From positions 682,001-746,000 of the forward strand of contig NZ_CP094656.1 of the NCBI RefSeq assembly GCF_030643805.1: DNA of 64,000 nt, given 5' to 3'. The notes below the pieces were generated by a model, which saw nothing but the letters and a program-made list of their open reading frames with translations, made no database searches and had not been told where the DNA came from. Origin of the DNA: Alkalihalobacillus sp. AL-G. GTDB taxonomy: Bacteria > Bacillota > Bacilli > Bacillales > Fictibacillaceae. Of the stretch, positions 13,467 through 21,536 are shown in pieces. Numbering within the stretch: position 1 is the first letter of the stretch; each line of letters begins with the position of its first letter. A program made the position numbers and the translations under genes.

Positions 13467-13600
13467 AAAAAATCGATGTTTGAGTCAAGAATGGACGTTA
13501 TCTAGTTTTGAAGGAATGTGGTTTCCTAAACAAAGGAACTTCGACTAAAGACCACCACGTCCTGTGGTGAACATCGAAGTCAACACATCCTGTATAAGTA

Positions 13601-13717
<117 letters not shown>

Positions 13718-13726
13718 ACATTTCGA

Positions 13727-13801
13727 TCCGCAGTAGCTCAGTGGTAGAGCTATCGGCTGTTAACCGATCGGTCGCAGGTTCGAGTCCTGCCTGCGGAGCC
13801 A
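13727..13801 (+). tRNA. tRNA-Asn (GTT)
   Basis: 75 nt with acceptor TCCGCAG/CTGCGGA, anticodon loop CTGTTAA (GTT), TTCGAGTCC T loop and encoded CCA. First of 16 genes in the trnD-like cluster. Confidence 0.97.
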
Positions 13802-13802
13802 T

Positions 13803-13894
13803 GGAGAGCTGTCCGAGAGGTCGAAGGAGCACGATTGGAAATCGTGTGTGCGGTCAACGCTGTACCGAGGGTTCGAATCCCTCGCTCTCCGCCA
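13803..13894 (+). tRNA. tRNA-Ser (GGA)
   Basis: 92 nt class II tRNA with a long variable arm. Acceptor GGAGAGC/GCTCTCC, anticodon loop TTGGAAA (GGA), CCA encoded. Only 1 bp separates it from tRNA-Asn. Confidence 0.97.
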
Positions 13895-13931
13895 TAACAG
13901 TTTCAATAGTTCTACTACATAACTTTATAAT

Positions 13932-14006
13932 GGCCCCTTGGTCAAGTGGTTAAGACACCGCCCTTTCACGGCGGTAACACGGGTTCGAATCCCGTAGGGG
14001 TCACCA
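13932..14006 (+). tRNA. tRNA-Glu (TTC)
   Basis: 75 nt, acceptor GGCCCCT/AGGGGTC, anticodon TTC in CTTTCAC, CCA encoded. Confidence 0.97.
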
Positions 14007-14015
14007 TTTTATAAC

Positions 14016-14091
14016 GGAGGATTAGCTCAGCTGGGAGAGCACCTGCCTTACAAGCAGGGGGTCGGCGGTTCGATCCCGTCATCCTCCACCA
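14016..14091 (+). tRNA. tRNA-Val (TAC)
   Basis: 76 nt, acceptor GGAGGAT/ATCCTCC, anticodon TAC in CTTACAA, CCA encoded. Confidence 0.97.
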
Positions 14092-14109
14092 TTTATTAAT
14101 TAATACCGT

Positions 14110-14179
<70 letters not shown>

Positions 14180-14186
<7 letters not shown>

Positions 14187-14345
14187 ATTAAAAATTCATT
14201 GAACTACGTCGATTAACATCGATGCTCAATGAATATCAGGAGTACCTGATAGGGTGCAACCAATTTAAGTTCATTGTGCCACTATGAATAGTTGTCAAAG
14301 CTCAATGAACATCAGAAGTACCCGATAGGGTGCAGCCAATTAAAA
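14180..14345 (+). repeat. 76-bp tandem duplication downstream of tRNA-fMet
   Basis: The motif GCAACCAATT recurs at 14180, 14256 and (as GCAGCCAATT) 14332, exactly 76 bp apart. Each copy of the spacer also contains GCTCAATGAA, ATCAG(G/A)AGTACC(T/C)GA and TAGGGTGC. The copies carry tRNA 3'-end-like GCAACCA but no full tRNA can be folded. The pattern looks like duplicated spacer plus a tRNA tail. Confidence 0.75.
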
Positions 14346-14377
14346 CTAATTCAACCGAAGGTTGTAATTTATAGTAA

Positions 14378-14453
14378 GGACCCGTGGTGTAGGGGTTAAC
14401 ATGCCTGCCTGTCACGCAGGAGATCGCCGGTTCAAATCCGGTCGGGTCCGCCA
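14378..14453 (+). tRNA. tRNA-Asp (GTC)
   Basis: 76 nt, acceptor GGACCCG/CGGGTCC, anticodon GTC in CTGTCAC, CCA encoded. Confidence 0.97.
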
Positions 14454-14471
14454 TTAATTTAATACTAGTAT

Positions 14472-14547
<76 letters not shown>

Positions 14548-14555
14548 TTTTTTGT

Positions 14556-14582
14556 GCCGGCCTAGCTCAATTGGTAGAGCAA
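14556..14582 (+). pseudogene. 5' half of tRNA-Thr (truncated duplicate)
   Basis: These 27 bases are identical to the first 27 bases of the intact tRNA-Thr at 14692 (acceptor strand, D arm). The identity stops before the anticodon stem and 109 bp of unrelated sequence follows. It cannot form a tRNA. Confidence 0.85.
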
Positions 14583-14691
14583 GAAGCGGTTACATCCATG
14601 AAAAAGCTACGACTTGTCTCGACGCATCAGGCAGCAAGGAATACCTAGCAGAGGAAGAGACAACGATCTTGAATAGACTTCTTATTACTTC
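14583..14691 (+). other. 109-bp insert between partial and intact tRNA-Thr
   Basis: Unrelated to the tRNA spacers. One forward frame, beginning at base 14586, stays open throughout (36 codons, including ATTCLDASGSKEYLAEEE) but has no start signal. Origin not recognised; it may be a coding fragment brought in together with the tRNA half duplication. Confidence 0.5.
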
Positions 14692-14767
<76 letters not shown>

Positions 14768-14854
14768 GCTTTTTTTAGAAAACATTGGTATTTTTGCTAA
14801 AAATCAGGCCTTGAAACTCTAATGATTCTGTACTAAAATATTAATTGTCTATTT

Positions 14855-14939
14855 GGAGGGGTAGCGAAGTGGCTAAACGCGGCGGACTGTAAATCCGCTC
14901 CCTCAGGGTTCGGCGGTTCAAATCCGTCCCCCTCCACCA
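14855..14939 (+). tRNA. tRNA-Tyr (GTA)
   Basis: 85 nt class II tRNA, acceptor GGAGGGG/CCCCTCC, anticodon GTA in CTGTAAA, long variable arm, CCA encoded. Confidence 0.97.
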
Positions 14940-14942
14940 TTT

Positions 14943-15016
14943 AGGGGCATAGTTTAACGGTAGAACAGAGGTCTCCAAAACCTCCAGTGTGGGTTCGATT
15001 CCTACTGCCCCTGCCA
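14943..15016 (+). tRNA. tRNA-Trp (CCA)
   Basis: 74 nt, acceptor AGGGGCA/TGCCCCT, anticodon CCA in CTCCAAA, CCA tail encoded. Confidence 0.97.
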
Positions 15017-15032
15017 AATAAATAACGTTTAT

Positions 15033-15109
15033 GGCGATTGTGGCGAAGTGGTTAACGCACCGGATTGTGGTTCCGGCATTCGTGGGTTCGATTCCCATCA
15101 GTCGCCCCA
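15033..15109 (+). tRNA. tRNA-His (GTG)
   Basis: Acceptor GCGATTG/CAGTCGC with an encoded G-1 opposite C73, the histidine identity pair. Anticodon GTG in TTGTGGT. CCA encoded. Confidence 0.96.
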
Positions 15110-15114
15110 TATAT

Positions 15115-15189
15115 TGGGCTATAGCCAAGCGGTAAGGCAACGGACTTTGACTCCGTCATGCGTTGGTTCGAATCCAGCTAGCCCAGCCA
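15115..15189 (+). tRNA. tRNA-Gln (TTG)
   Basis: 75 nt, acceptor TGGGCTA/TAGCCCA, anticodon TTG in TTTTGAC-type loop, CCA encoded. Confidence 0.97.
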
Positions 15190-15193
15190 TTTC

Positions 15194-15268
15194 GCGGAAG
15201 TAGTTCAGTGGTAGAACACCACCTTGCCAAGGTGGGGGTCGCGGGTTCGAATCCCGTCTTCCGCTCCA
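15194..15268 (+). tRNA. tRNA-Gly (GCC)
   Basis: 75 nt, acceptor GCGGAAG/CTTCCGC, anticodon GCC in TTGCCAA, CCA encoded. Confidence 0.97.
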
Positions 15269-15337
15269 TAAAAATTTTAAGGTAGTGCCTGAAAGTGGTA
15301 CTCCATTTTTGTATCGGGAATAGAATGTTTTAAAGAT

Positions 15338-15412
15338 GGCGGCATAGCCAAGTGGTAAGGCACGGGTCTGCAAAACCCTTATCCCCCGGTTCGAATCCGG
15401 GTGCCGCCTCCA
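15338..15412 (+). tRNA. tRNA-Cys (GCA)
   Basis: 75 nt, acceptor GGCGGCA/TGCCGCC, anticodon GCA in CTGCAAA, CCA encoded. Confidence 0.97.
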
Positions 15413-15436
15413 TAATATAAATTTTAGGCATCCTCT

Positions 15437-15525
15437 GCCGGGGTGGTGGAATTGGCAGACACACAGGACTTAAAATCCTGCGGTAGGTGACTACCGTGCC
15501 GGTTCAAGTCCGGCCCTCGGCACCA
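15437..15525 (+). tRNA. tRNA-Leu (TAA)
   Basis: 89 nt class II tRNA with long variable arm, acceptor GCCGGGG/CCTCGGC, anticodon TAA in CTTAAAA, CCA encoded. Confidence 0.97.
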
Positions 15526-15554
15526 TTTAGACTAAAATTTATAATATTATTTGT

Positions 15555-15639
15555 GCCGGTGTGGCGGAATTGGCAGACGCGCACGACTCAAAATCGTGTT
15601 CCTCACGGAGTGTCGGTTCGATCCCGACCACCGGTACCA
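15555..15639 (+). tRNA. tRNA-Leu (CAA)
   Basis: 85 nt class II tRNA, acceptor GCCGGTG/CACCGGT (G1-U72 wobble), anticodon CAA in CTCAAAA, CCA encoded. Last gene of the cluster. Confidence 0.96.
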
Positions 15640-15653
15640 TACATATCAGAACC

Positions 15654-15684
15654 ACGTTTCTTACAATTGTAAGAAACGTTTTTT
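15654..15684 (+). terminator. rrn-trn operon terminator
   Basis: A perfect 11-bp stem (ACGTTTCTTAC/GTAAGAAACGT) with an AATT loop and six or more Ts. A near copy of this stem occurs at 16798, after the next gene. Confidence 0.92.
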
Positions 15685-15873
15685 CATTGGAAAAGAAAAA
15701 TATTTGAACAGAGCGGATTGAATCGACTTTGCACCACGAGATGGTGCAAAATTAACCATGAATTCCCGATGGAAAAACATGAGGGCATTTTTTAACTAAA
15801 ATTTTGACATATTGAACTGTGATACAATAGATGTTTGAGAGGGGAAAGGTTCTTCGTAAATGGGGGGAGAAAG

Positions 15874-16776
15874 TTGCATAGTGATAAATACTTAAAAATA
15901 TTTAGGATTTTTGTAGCTCTGGCTCTAGTTATTAGTCTAGTTCTGAATTTCACATTTTTATCTAGATTAAATCAGCTAGAGCATCAAGTGAATACTGTTT
16001 TTAACAATCAACATAACATCATTAGTGACGTGAACGGTCAAACAAGCCATATTCAAAATGTTTTGAATGACATAAAAGAAGAACAAAGCTGGATAAGTGG
16101 AATAGATTTGGACGTAAATACAAATGATTTTGAAGATGGTCAAGCGGAAGCAACCTTTGAATGGCAAGTGAAGGAGCTTCAAAACGATTCTGAAGTTGTC
16201 TTCAATTATGCCTATGGTGATGATAGTGAGGAATACACAACTTTACCAGCAAAGGAGTTGCAGCAAGGGCTGTTCCAAGTGAAAGTACCGTTTGAGGTTG
16301 ATGTAGAGCCACTTTGGGAGGTCAGTTTAGAAACTCCTGACTCCAACACAAAACAAGAGATGACCAAAAAAGAGATGGAAGAACATCATCAAAATATACT
16401 AAAGTACTACGTATCTGTATCATATGATGACATGGTCAAGAGTGGGGAGATCCACACCGAACCTTTAGGACATTTGGGAACAAAGGATTATGGCATCGTG
16501 CAAACAGATATCTATATGCATAAAGAAAACGTTAGCATTGCATTGATTAGTCATAATGTAAATGACTCTATCGTTGTTGAAGAGGCTTATCTTATGATGT
16601 ATAAGGGTGAAACATTAATAGGGGAAAAAGAGATAGAGTCAGATGACGAAAACAATCCACCTGATCAGAGCGTACGATTATTCAATTTGAATCAAGTAGA
16701 TAGATATGAGGATATGCGTCTAGTTATAAAAGTCGTCTATACCAATGGGGAAACATTTAAAAAGGAAGTTTATTAA
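15874..16776 (+). CDS. Membrane-anchored protein of unknown function
   Basis: Not recognised. About 300 residues: a short basic N-terminus, one membrane span (about residues 8-30, IFVALALVISLVLNFTF), then a coiled-coil-like stretch (NQLEHQVNTVFNNQHNIIS) and two probable beta-rich extracytoplasmic parts, rich in acidic residues. Start TTG 15874 is chosen because GGGGGGAG lies just upstream; an in-frame ATG-like extension upstream lacks a site. It sits right after the tRNA cluster and is flanked by two similar terminator hairpins, so it may be an insertion in this lineage. Confidence 0.7.
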   Translation: MHSDKYLKIFRIFVALALVISLVLNFTFLSRLNQLEHQVNTVFNNQHNIISDVNGQTSHIQNVLNDIKEEQSWISGIDLDVNTNDFEDGQAEATFEWQVKELQNDSEVVFNYAYGDDSEEYTTLPAKELQQGLFQVKVPFEVDVEPLWEVSLETPDSNTKQEMTKKEMEEHHQNILKYYVSVSYDDMVKSGEIHTEPLGHLGTKDYGIVQTDIYMHKENVSIALISHNVNDSIVVEEAYLMMYKGETLIGEKEIESDDENNPPDQSVRLFNLNQVDRYEDMRLVIKVVYTNGETFKKEVY

Positions 16777-16797
16777 ACCGATTACCGGTTCCAGAAC

Positions 16798-16827
16798 ACG
16801 TTTCTTACACATTGTAAGGAGCGTTTT
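16798..16827 (+). terminator. Terminator similar to the rrn terminator
   Basis: ACGTTTCTTAC pairs imperfectly with GTAAGGAGCGT, followed by TTTTTTC. Its 5' strand is identical to that of the hairpin at 15654. Confidence 0.8.
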
Positions 16828-16940
16828 TTCTTTTTCTTAACTACTTTAATTGTAAACAAATACCATGCTATTTAAGACTTATTCTGTGCTCTTTTCTAGT
16901 ATAATGGAACTAGAGATTTAAAAGGGGAAGGAGACAAAGT

Positions 16941-17897
16941 GTGTTAAAGAAAAAATGGGGGACAATTTCTTTAGGGCTTCTTAGTGTTTTTTTAATAATT
17001 GATATCCTTGCTAGTTTTTATTTTTATGATCTGGCAATTAAACGTAACGTAAAGGACTTTTTAACAGGTAATGAAGATTTAGAAGTATCTGCAAAGGCGA
17101 TCGATGTTTTCTTGGATGGTGACTGGCGATCATGGTACAGCAACCAAGACTTTAAAAACTGGGAGATGGAATCGTTTGACGGTTTGACTCTTCAAGGATA
17201 TTTTTTAGAAGCAAAAGAACCGACAAATAAGACCGTTGTGTTTGCACATGGCTATCTTGGAGATGCACAAGATATGGGTCTGTATGGTCAGTATTATTAT
17301 GAACAGCTGGGATACAATATATTCACAGTTGATCTTCGTGGTCATGGCACGAGTGAAGGGGACTATATCGGTTTTGGTTGGCATGATCGATTGGACATTG
17401 CCGATTGGGTGGATAAGGTGATTGAAAAGCAGGGTCCTGCGTCAGAAATTGTATTACATGGGGTCTCGATGGGTGCTGCTTCAGTTTTAATGGCGAGCGG
17501 AGAAGATCTTCCTGACAATGTCAAAGCCATCGTTGCAGACAGCCCTTATACGAATGTTTATGATTTATTTGAATATCAATTGGACCGTATGTATCAGTTA
17601 CCTGCTTTTCCGGTATTGCCAAGTACAAGTCTAATCACCGAAATACAAGCGGGTTATTCGCTAACAGAAGCATCCGCATTGGATCAAGTGAAAAAAGCAG
17701 ACGTACCAATTTTATATATTCACGGAAATGATGATACATTTGTGCCAACTGCAATGTCCAAACAATTATATGAAAATACGAAAAGTAAAGCGGAAATGAT
17801 CACGTTTGATGAAGCCAATCACGGTGAAGCGTTTGTGATCCACAAGCAAAAGTATGTTGCAAAATTGAAGGGATTTTTGGAAACGTATCTAGAATGA
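16941..17897 (+). CDS. Membrane-anchored alpha/beta hydrolase (YqkD-like)
   Basis: A 318-residue hydrolase with one N-terminal membrane span (about 8-30), so the catalytic domain is probably outside the membrane. Visible are the HG oxyanion motif (FAHGYLGD), DLRGHGTSEGD, the nucleophile elbow HGVSMGAAS, the acid in GNDDTFVP and the His in NHGEAF. The layout resembles B. subtilis YqkD. Start GTG with GGAAGGAG about 6 bp upstream. Monocistronic, with its own strong terminator. Substrate unknown. Confidence 0.83.
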   Translation: MLKKKWGTISLGLLSVFLIIDILASFYFYDLAIKRNVKDFLTGNEDLEVSAKAIDVFLDGDWRSWYSNQDFKNWEMESFDGLTLQGYFLEAKEPTNKTVVFAHGYLGDAQDMGLYGQYYYEQLGYNIFTVDLRGHGTSEGDYIGFGWHDRLDIADWVDKVIEKQGPASEIVLHGVSMGAASVLMASGEDLPDNVKAIVADSPYTNVYDLFEYQLDRMYQLPAFPVLPSTSLITEIQAGYSLTEASALDQVKKADVPILYIHGNDDTFVPTAMSKQLYENTKSKAEMITFDEANHGEAFVIHKQKYVAKLKGFLETYLE

Positions 17898-17924
17898 GGC
17901 TGTATCCATCATTCCAGGACAAAT

Positions 17925-17966
17925 AGATTGTGAGCTCAGTACAATTGGGCTCACAATCTTTTTTTT
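17925..17966 (+). terminator. Terminator after the YqkD-like gene
   Basis: AGATTGTGAGC pairs with GCTCACAATCT (11 bp) and is followed by at least seven Ts. Confidence 0.9.
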
Positions 17967-18059
17967 AATTAAAGGAAAAATGCTTATGTATATTGGAAAA
18001 ACGGATAAATGGCAAAGGAAAAACACACAATAGGGTTAAAAAGGATAGATGGAATAGTG

Positions 18060-18173
18060 ATGCTAGGTAAAGGTAGAAAACAACGAAGGCAAACTGTAAT
18101 CCTGGGGCTTATTGGAGCTCTATGTCAATATCAGAAGAATAAAACAAAAATGAGTGTAAAAACAAACAGGTGA
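18060..18173 (+). CDS. Possible 37-codon ORF, basic peptide
   Basis: An ATG-started frame of 37 codons in a 330-bp gap: a very basic N-terminus (LGKGRKQRRQ), a short hydrophobic stretch (TVILGLIGALC) and a polar tail. The upstream AAAAAGGATAG is a poor and distant ribosome binding site. It may be chance. The rest of 17967-18231 shows nothing further except the good AGGGAAA-type start region of the next gene. Confidence 0.25.
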   Translation: MLGKGRKQRRQTVILGLIGALCQYQKNKTKMSVKTNR

Positions 18174-18231
18174 ACAAAGTAAGTGAAAAACTACATAATT
18201 TCGCCCGAATATATGGAGGGAAAATATTATA

Positions 18232-19248
18232 ATGGCAACGGAAGGAAAAAAGTTAAAGTTAACTTCTGCAGAAATTACAAACATATGGACTGCCTACATG
18301 AATGATACTGCAGCTCTTTGTCAGTTACAATATTTTATAGAAAAAGTTGAGGATCAAGAAATAAAACCTGTTATTCAATATGCTATAGAATTATCTGAAA
18401 CACATATAAAAAAGCTACATAAAATCTTTAATAACGAGGATTACCCTGTTCCATATGGGTTCAAATTAGAAGAAGATGTGGATACTACTGCACCAAGGTT
18501 GTATTCAGATTCGTTTGTATTAAATTATCTGGATCAAATGGGAAAAGTCGGTTTGAATTCATATAGCATGTGTCTATCTTTTTCGGTAAGGGAAGATATA
18601 TACGATTACTTTAGTGAGTGCCTTGCAGAATCAGATAAACTTCTAAAGAAAGCAAATGATGTTTTATTATCCAAAGGGCTTTATATCAGGTCTCCTTATC
18701 TTCCAATTCCTTCTCATATTGATTTTGTCAAGAAGCAAAAATTTATGAATGGCTATTTAGGAGAAAGAAGGCCATTAGCAGGACCTGAAATAACAAACCT
18801 TTATGCCAATTTTCAAAGAAATGCTTTAGGGGCAGCGACTCTGATAGGATTTACTCAGGTTGCTAAGGGTAAAGATGTGCGGAAGTTCCTGGTAAGAGGG
18901 AAAGAGATTGCATCCAAGCATTGTGAGGTATTTAGTTCTATCCTTAGAGAAGATGACATAACTGTTCCGATGTCATGGGATACAGAAGTGACGGATTCTA
19001 CTACATACACTTTTTCTGACAAGATCATGATGTTTTATACGACATCATTAATATCGTTAAGTGTTGCTTATTATGGCGCAAGTATGTCAATGAGCCCTAG
19101 AAGAGATATTGGTACCCAGTACACTAGGATGAATCAAGAAATATTACTTTTTGCTGAAGATGGTGCCAATATCATGATTAAAAATGGATGGTTAGAGGAA
19201 CCACCACGGGCATTGGATAGAAATGAATTAGCTAAGAAAAATAATTAG
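18232..19248 (+). CDS. DUF3231 family protein (two ferritin-like/CotF-like repeats)
   Basis: A 338-residue protein made of two related helical halves of about 165 residues: LTSAEITNIWTAYMNDTA (start) matches LAGPEITNLYANFQRNAL (about 184), and GLYIRSPYLP matches GWLEEPPRAL at the ends. This is the DUF3231 layout, a family common in spore formers and related by fold to spore coat CotF/YhcQ-type four-helix proteins. The role is not established; a spore or stress function is an inference from distribution. Monocistronic; RBS TGGAGGG. Confidence 0.75.
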   Translation: MATEGKKLKLTSAEITNIWTAYMNDTAALCQLQYFIEKVEDQEIKPVIQYAIELSETHIKKLHKIFNNEDYPVPYGFKLEEDVDTTAPRLYSDSFVLNYLDQMGKVGLNSYSMCLSFSVREDIYDYFSECLAESDKLLKKANDVLLSKGLYIRSPYLPIPSHIDFVKKQKFMNGYLGERRPLAGPEITNLYANFQRNALGAATLIGFTQVAKGKDVRKFLVRGKEIASKHCEVFSSILREDDITVPMSWDTEVTDSTTYTFSDKIMMFYTTSLISLSVAYYGASMSMSPRRDIGTQYTRMNQEILLFAEDGANIMIKNGWLEEPPRALDRNELAKKNN

Positions 19249-19320
19249 TTATTAAGTTTAGTTTGCATTACTCTATCGTGTTGATTCCGTCCAGATTTAA
19301 TATATATATATCAAATAAAA

Positions 19321-19348
19321 TGGTGCGTAACGATTATTACGCACCTCA
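19321..19348. terminator. Hairpin between convergent DUF3231 and DUF1259 genes
   Basis: GGTGCGTAA pairs perfectly with TTACGCACC. A T-rich tail exists only on the minus strand (ATTTTATTT), so it more likely serves the DUF1259 gene. Confidence 0.5.
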
Positions 19349-19442
19349 ACATCAATTATGGAAAACTTAAAAAGATTGATAATGATTGCATTTTAAAAAC
19401 ACAGTGGCGGACGTCGTATTACTTTCAAAAATCACCATCAAG

Positions 19443-19871
19443 CTAATGTTTATTTCGTCTATGGCGGTCGTCTAATACTCTAAAAGCTTCTCTGACTTTT
19501 TTTGCGAATTGTAGTGGTGGCTCAATCGATTCGAAGTGCATATACATAGCCCTTGGTTCTTCGAATAACCAGTGGTTATGGACTGCCGTAACGAGTAGAT
19601 CCCGCTTTCTTAGTTCTGTTAATAATGGGTTAACTTCTTCCTGTAAAAGAACTGTCTCCCCTAAATTTAAAGCTCTACCTTTGCTATCAAGGTTTTCAAA
19701 AGTGAAAAATTGAGGAAGTACTAGCGGGGATTGTGTTCTGCGTCCAAGAATTTCAAATCGAAGTCTACGGAATCTTTGTACAAGACAAACGTCATTTTCA
19801 TCTAAACTTCCCATTCCATCAAGAATCCTAGCAAATTCCTGGCACAAACCTTTTTTCTTTTCCCAATTCAT
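19443..19871 (-). CDS. DUF1259 (LppY/LpqO-like) protein
   Basis: A 142-residue soluble protein. The segments ENDVCLVQRFRRLRFEILGR, VLLQEEVNPLLTELRKR and VTAVHNHWLFEEPRAMYMHF match the DUF1259 family (LppY/LpqO homologues), where the HNH..EPR..HF part probably forms a metal site. Function unknown. No signal peptide, unlike the actinobacterial lipoproteins of this family. The start ATG is backed by GGAGGTGGATTAA. A perfect 12-bp palindrome lies just upstream of the RBS. Confidence 0.75.
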   Translation of the reverse strand: MNWEKKKGLCQEFARILDGMGSLDENDVCLVQRFRRLRFEILGRRTQSPLVLPQFFTFENLDSKGRALNLGETVLLQEEVNPLLTELRKRDLLVTAVHNHWLFEEPRAMYMHFESIEPPLQFAKKVREAFRVLDDRHRRNKH

Positions 19872-19886
19872 TTAATCCACCTCCTT

Positions 19887-19898
19887 CACAACGTTGTG
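19887..19898. promoter_or_regulatory. 12-bp palindrome upstream of the DUF1259 gene
   Basis: CACAACGTTGTG is a perfect palindrome about 16 bp before the DUF1259 start and partly next to its RBS. It could be a small operator. The remaining 19900-20179 region, about 280 bp, holds only the divergent upstream regions; no promoter there is convincing. Confidence 0.3.
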
Positions 19899-20179
19899 GT
19901 AACTACCTGAAAAGGAGGTACTTCATATTCCCCTTTCTTTTATATTATGTTCTTTCCTCAATTTTCGAAATGGACAAGCATACAGGGCAATAATGGAACT
20001 TACTCTTTCCTATTGTTCAGGGGAATTTGGATTGAACTGTAACTGGTTCTTATGCAGTGGTATGTCGGTTAGCATCAAAAAATAGAAGGAAAATATCATT
20101 TTTTGAAGAAAAACATATAAACATGCCATTTTATGATTTACAAATACATTACCTAGCCAATAAGTAACTATGTGGGGGG

Positions 20180-21076
20180 TTGAAGATAATCGAACAATTT
20201 GATGTCAATGAGTTTGCTTCTTTGGTCGGTAAACATCCAAATACCGTAGAAGAATGGTTTAGCAAAATGGAAGAAAAATTAATTCATTACGTTCAACGAA
20301 TTAATAATGAAAAGGTGTATGACCAAAACGATCTGAAACTAGCTTTATTTATAAATGACAAACGCGAAGAAAAGTGGTCGTTTGATGAAATTTTTAAGAA
20401 ACTGGTCAAAATTAATGATCTCCGTCCCTTCCCTAGTGAAGAGGCATCTAAAGAATCTACCACAATCGATATTAACTTTAATTCAAGATTCGAACGTGAC
20501 CCTGAATCGCTTTTTTTCGAGATTGCCCAGGATAATGAAGTAATTCAAATGTTCAAGTATCATTCGTTAAGAGTAATGTACATTGCAAGTATGTTAGCTA
20601 AGAGAGCTGAATGCTATGACGAAGATTTACGTGTAGCTGCATTACTTCATGATATAGGCAAAATGGGTGTTTCGAAAAACATATTGTTAAAGCCAGAAAA
20701 ATTAAGTGATTTAGAATACATAATCATCCAAAGCCATTCTCATATTGGAAATGTCATCGTTCGAAAAAGACTTGGACTGACTCAAGCAGCAAGATACATA
20801 CGGGATCATCATGAGTGGTGGGATGGTGGCGGTTATCCGCGTCGGTTGGTTGGAGATGAGATTTCGGTACAAGGTCGAATAATCTCAATTTGTGATGCCT
20901 TTGACACAATGACGATTGACCGTCGTAACTATAAAAAGACAACGTTGACCTATGATGAGGCGTTTAGTGAATTGCGTCGCTGTTCTTGGACACAGTTTGA
21001 TGGAAATTTAGTAAATATGTTTATTGCGATGATGAGCGAAGCCAAAATACCTGAGTTCATGCTTAACGAAGTATAA
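20180..21076 (+). CDS. HD-GYP type phosphohydrolase with MerR-like N-terminal domain
   Basis: 298 residues. The N-terminal 75 residues look like a MerR-type winged helix (FDVNEFASLVGKHPNTVEEW ... VYDQNDLKLALFI). The C-terminal part is an HD-GYP domain: HDIGK at 157-161, HHEWWDGGGYP at 210-220 and CDAFDTMT at 239-245. HD-GYP enzymes hydrolyse cyclic di-GMP; the metal and GYP residues are all present, so activity is plausible. Start TTG 20180 directly behind GGGGGG. Monocistronic. A DNA-binding domain fused to HD-GYP suggests a nucleotide- or ligand-linked regulator, but the first domain could instead bind protein. Confidence 0.8.
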   Translation: MKIIEQFDVNEFASLVGKHPNTVEEWFSKMEEKLIHYVQRINNEKVYDQNDLKLALFINDKREEKWSFDEIFKKLVKINDLRPFPSEEASKESTTIDINFNSRFERDPESLFFEIAQDNEVIQMFKYHSLRVMYIASMLAKRAECYDEDLRVAALLHDIGKMGVSKNILLKPEKLSDLEYIIIQSHSHIGNVIVRKRLGLTQAARYIRDHHEWWDGGGYPRRLVGDEISVQGRIISICDAFDTMTIDRRNYKKTTLTYDEAFSELRRCSWTQFDGNLVNMFIAMMSEAKIPEFMLNEV

Positions 21077-21243
21077 AAAGCCTTGTCAAATGGGGTGTCA
21101 ATTCAAGTTACTGAGCGAACTTTCCTTTTTTTCTTATATGAATAATCCGATTCATGAAACGTATTATCTACAAAGTCCATGAATGTGTTTACCTTTCTCC
21201 TAAATGGGGTATTCTCATAGTACGTTTAAAAAGGAGGAAGACA

Positions 21244-21417
21244 ATGATGCTTTACTTACTTGCTTTAATACTTCCACCGCTAGCAGTATTCTTAACTGGA
21301 AGGAAGACACAAACTTTATTAAATATCATTTTAACGATAATTGGATGGTTGCCAGGTGTGATACACGCATTCTTTATTGTACACAAACATAATGAGCGAA
21401 GAAGCAGTGTGGTGTAG
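21244..21417 (+). CDS. Pmp3/YqaE family membrane peptide
   Basis: 57 residues with two membrane spans: LLALILPPLAVFL (about 3-17) and LLNIILTIIGWLPGVIHAFFIV (26-47), joined by a short basic turn. This is the UPF0057/Pmp3 pattern, whose yeast member modulates membrane potential under salt stress. The start ATG follows AAAGGAGG by 7 bp; longer readings have no support. A terminator follows at once. Confidence 0.85.
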   Translation: MMLYLLALILPPLAVFLTGRKTQTLLNIILTIIGWLPGVIHAFFIVHKHNERRSSVV

Positions 21418-21424
21418 AAAAACT

Positions 21425-21450
21425 AAAAACCTCCGAAATGGAGGTTTTGT
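21425..21450 (+). terminator. Terminator after the Pmp3-like gene
   Basis: AAAACCTCC pairs with GGAGGTTTT around a five-base loop. Confidence 0.75.
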
Positions 21451-21494
21451 ACATATTCTCACAATTAACGGCTTATAATGATTAAAACTAGATT

Positions 21495-21536
21495 AACGCA
21501 ACGTCTTGTTTCGTAAAACGAGGTGTTGCGTTTTAA
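21495..21536. terminator. Hairpin after the B3/B4 gene
   Basis: AACGCAAC pairs with GTTGCGTT with further inner pairing (CGTTTTACG region). T-rich tails occur on both strands. It overlaps the stop codon of the minus-strand gene. Confidence 0.6.

Noticed and set aside
14841-15373. Minus-strand frames over the tRNA cluster with peptide stretches like GTDLNRRTL and [10 protein letters not shown]
   Set aside because: These are well-known spurious translations of antisense tRNA genes.
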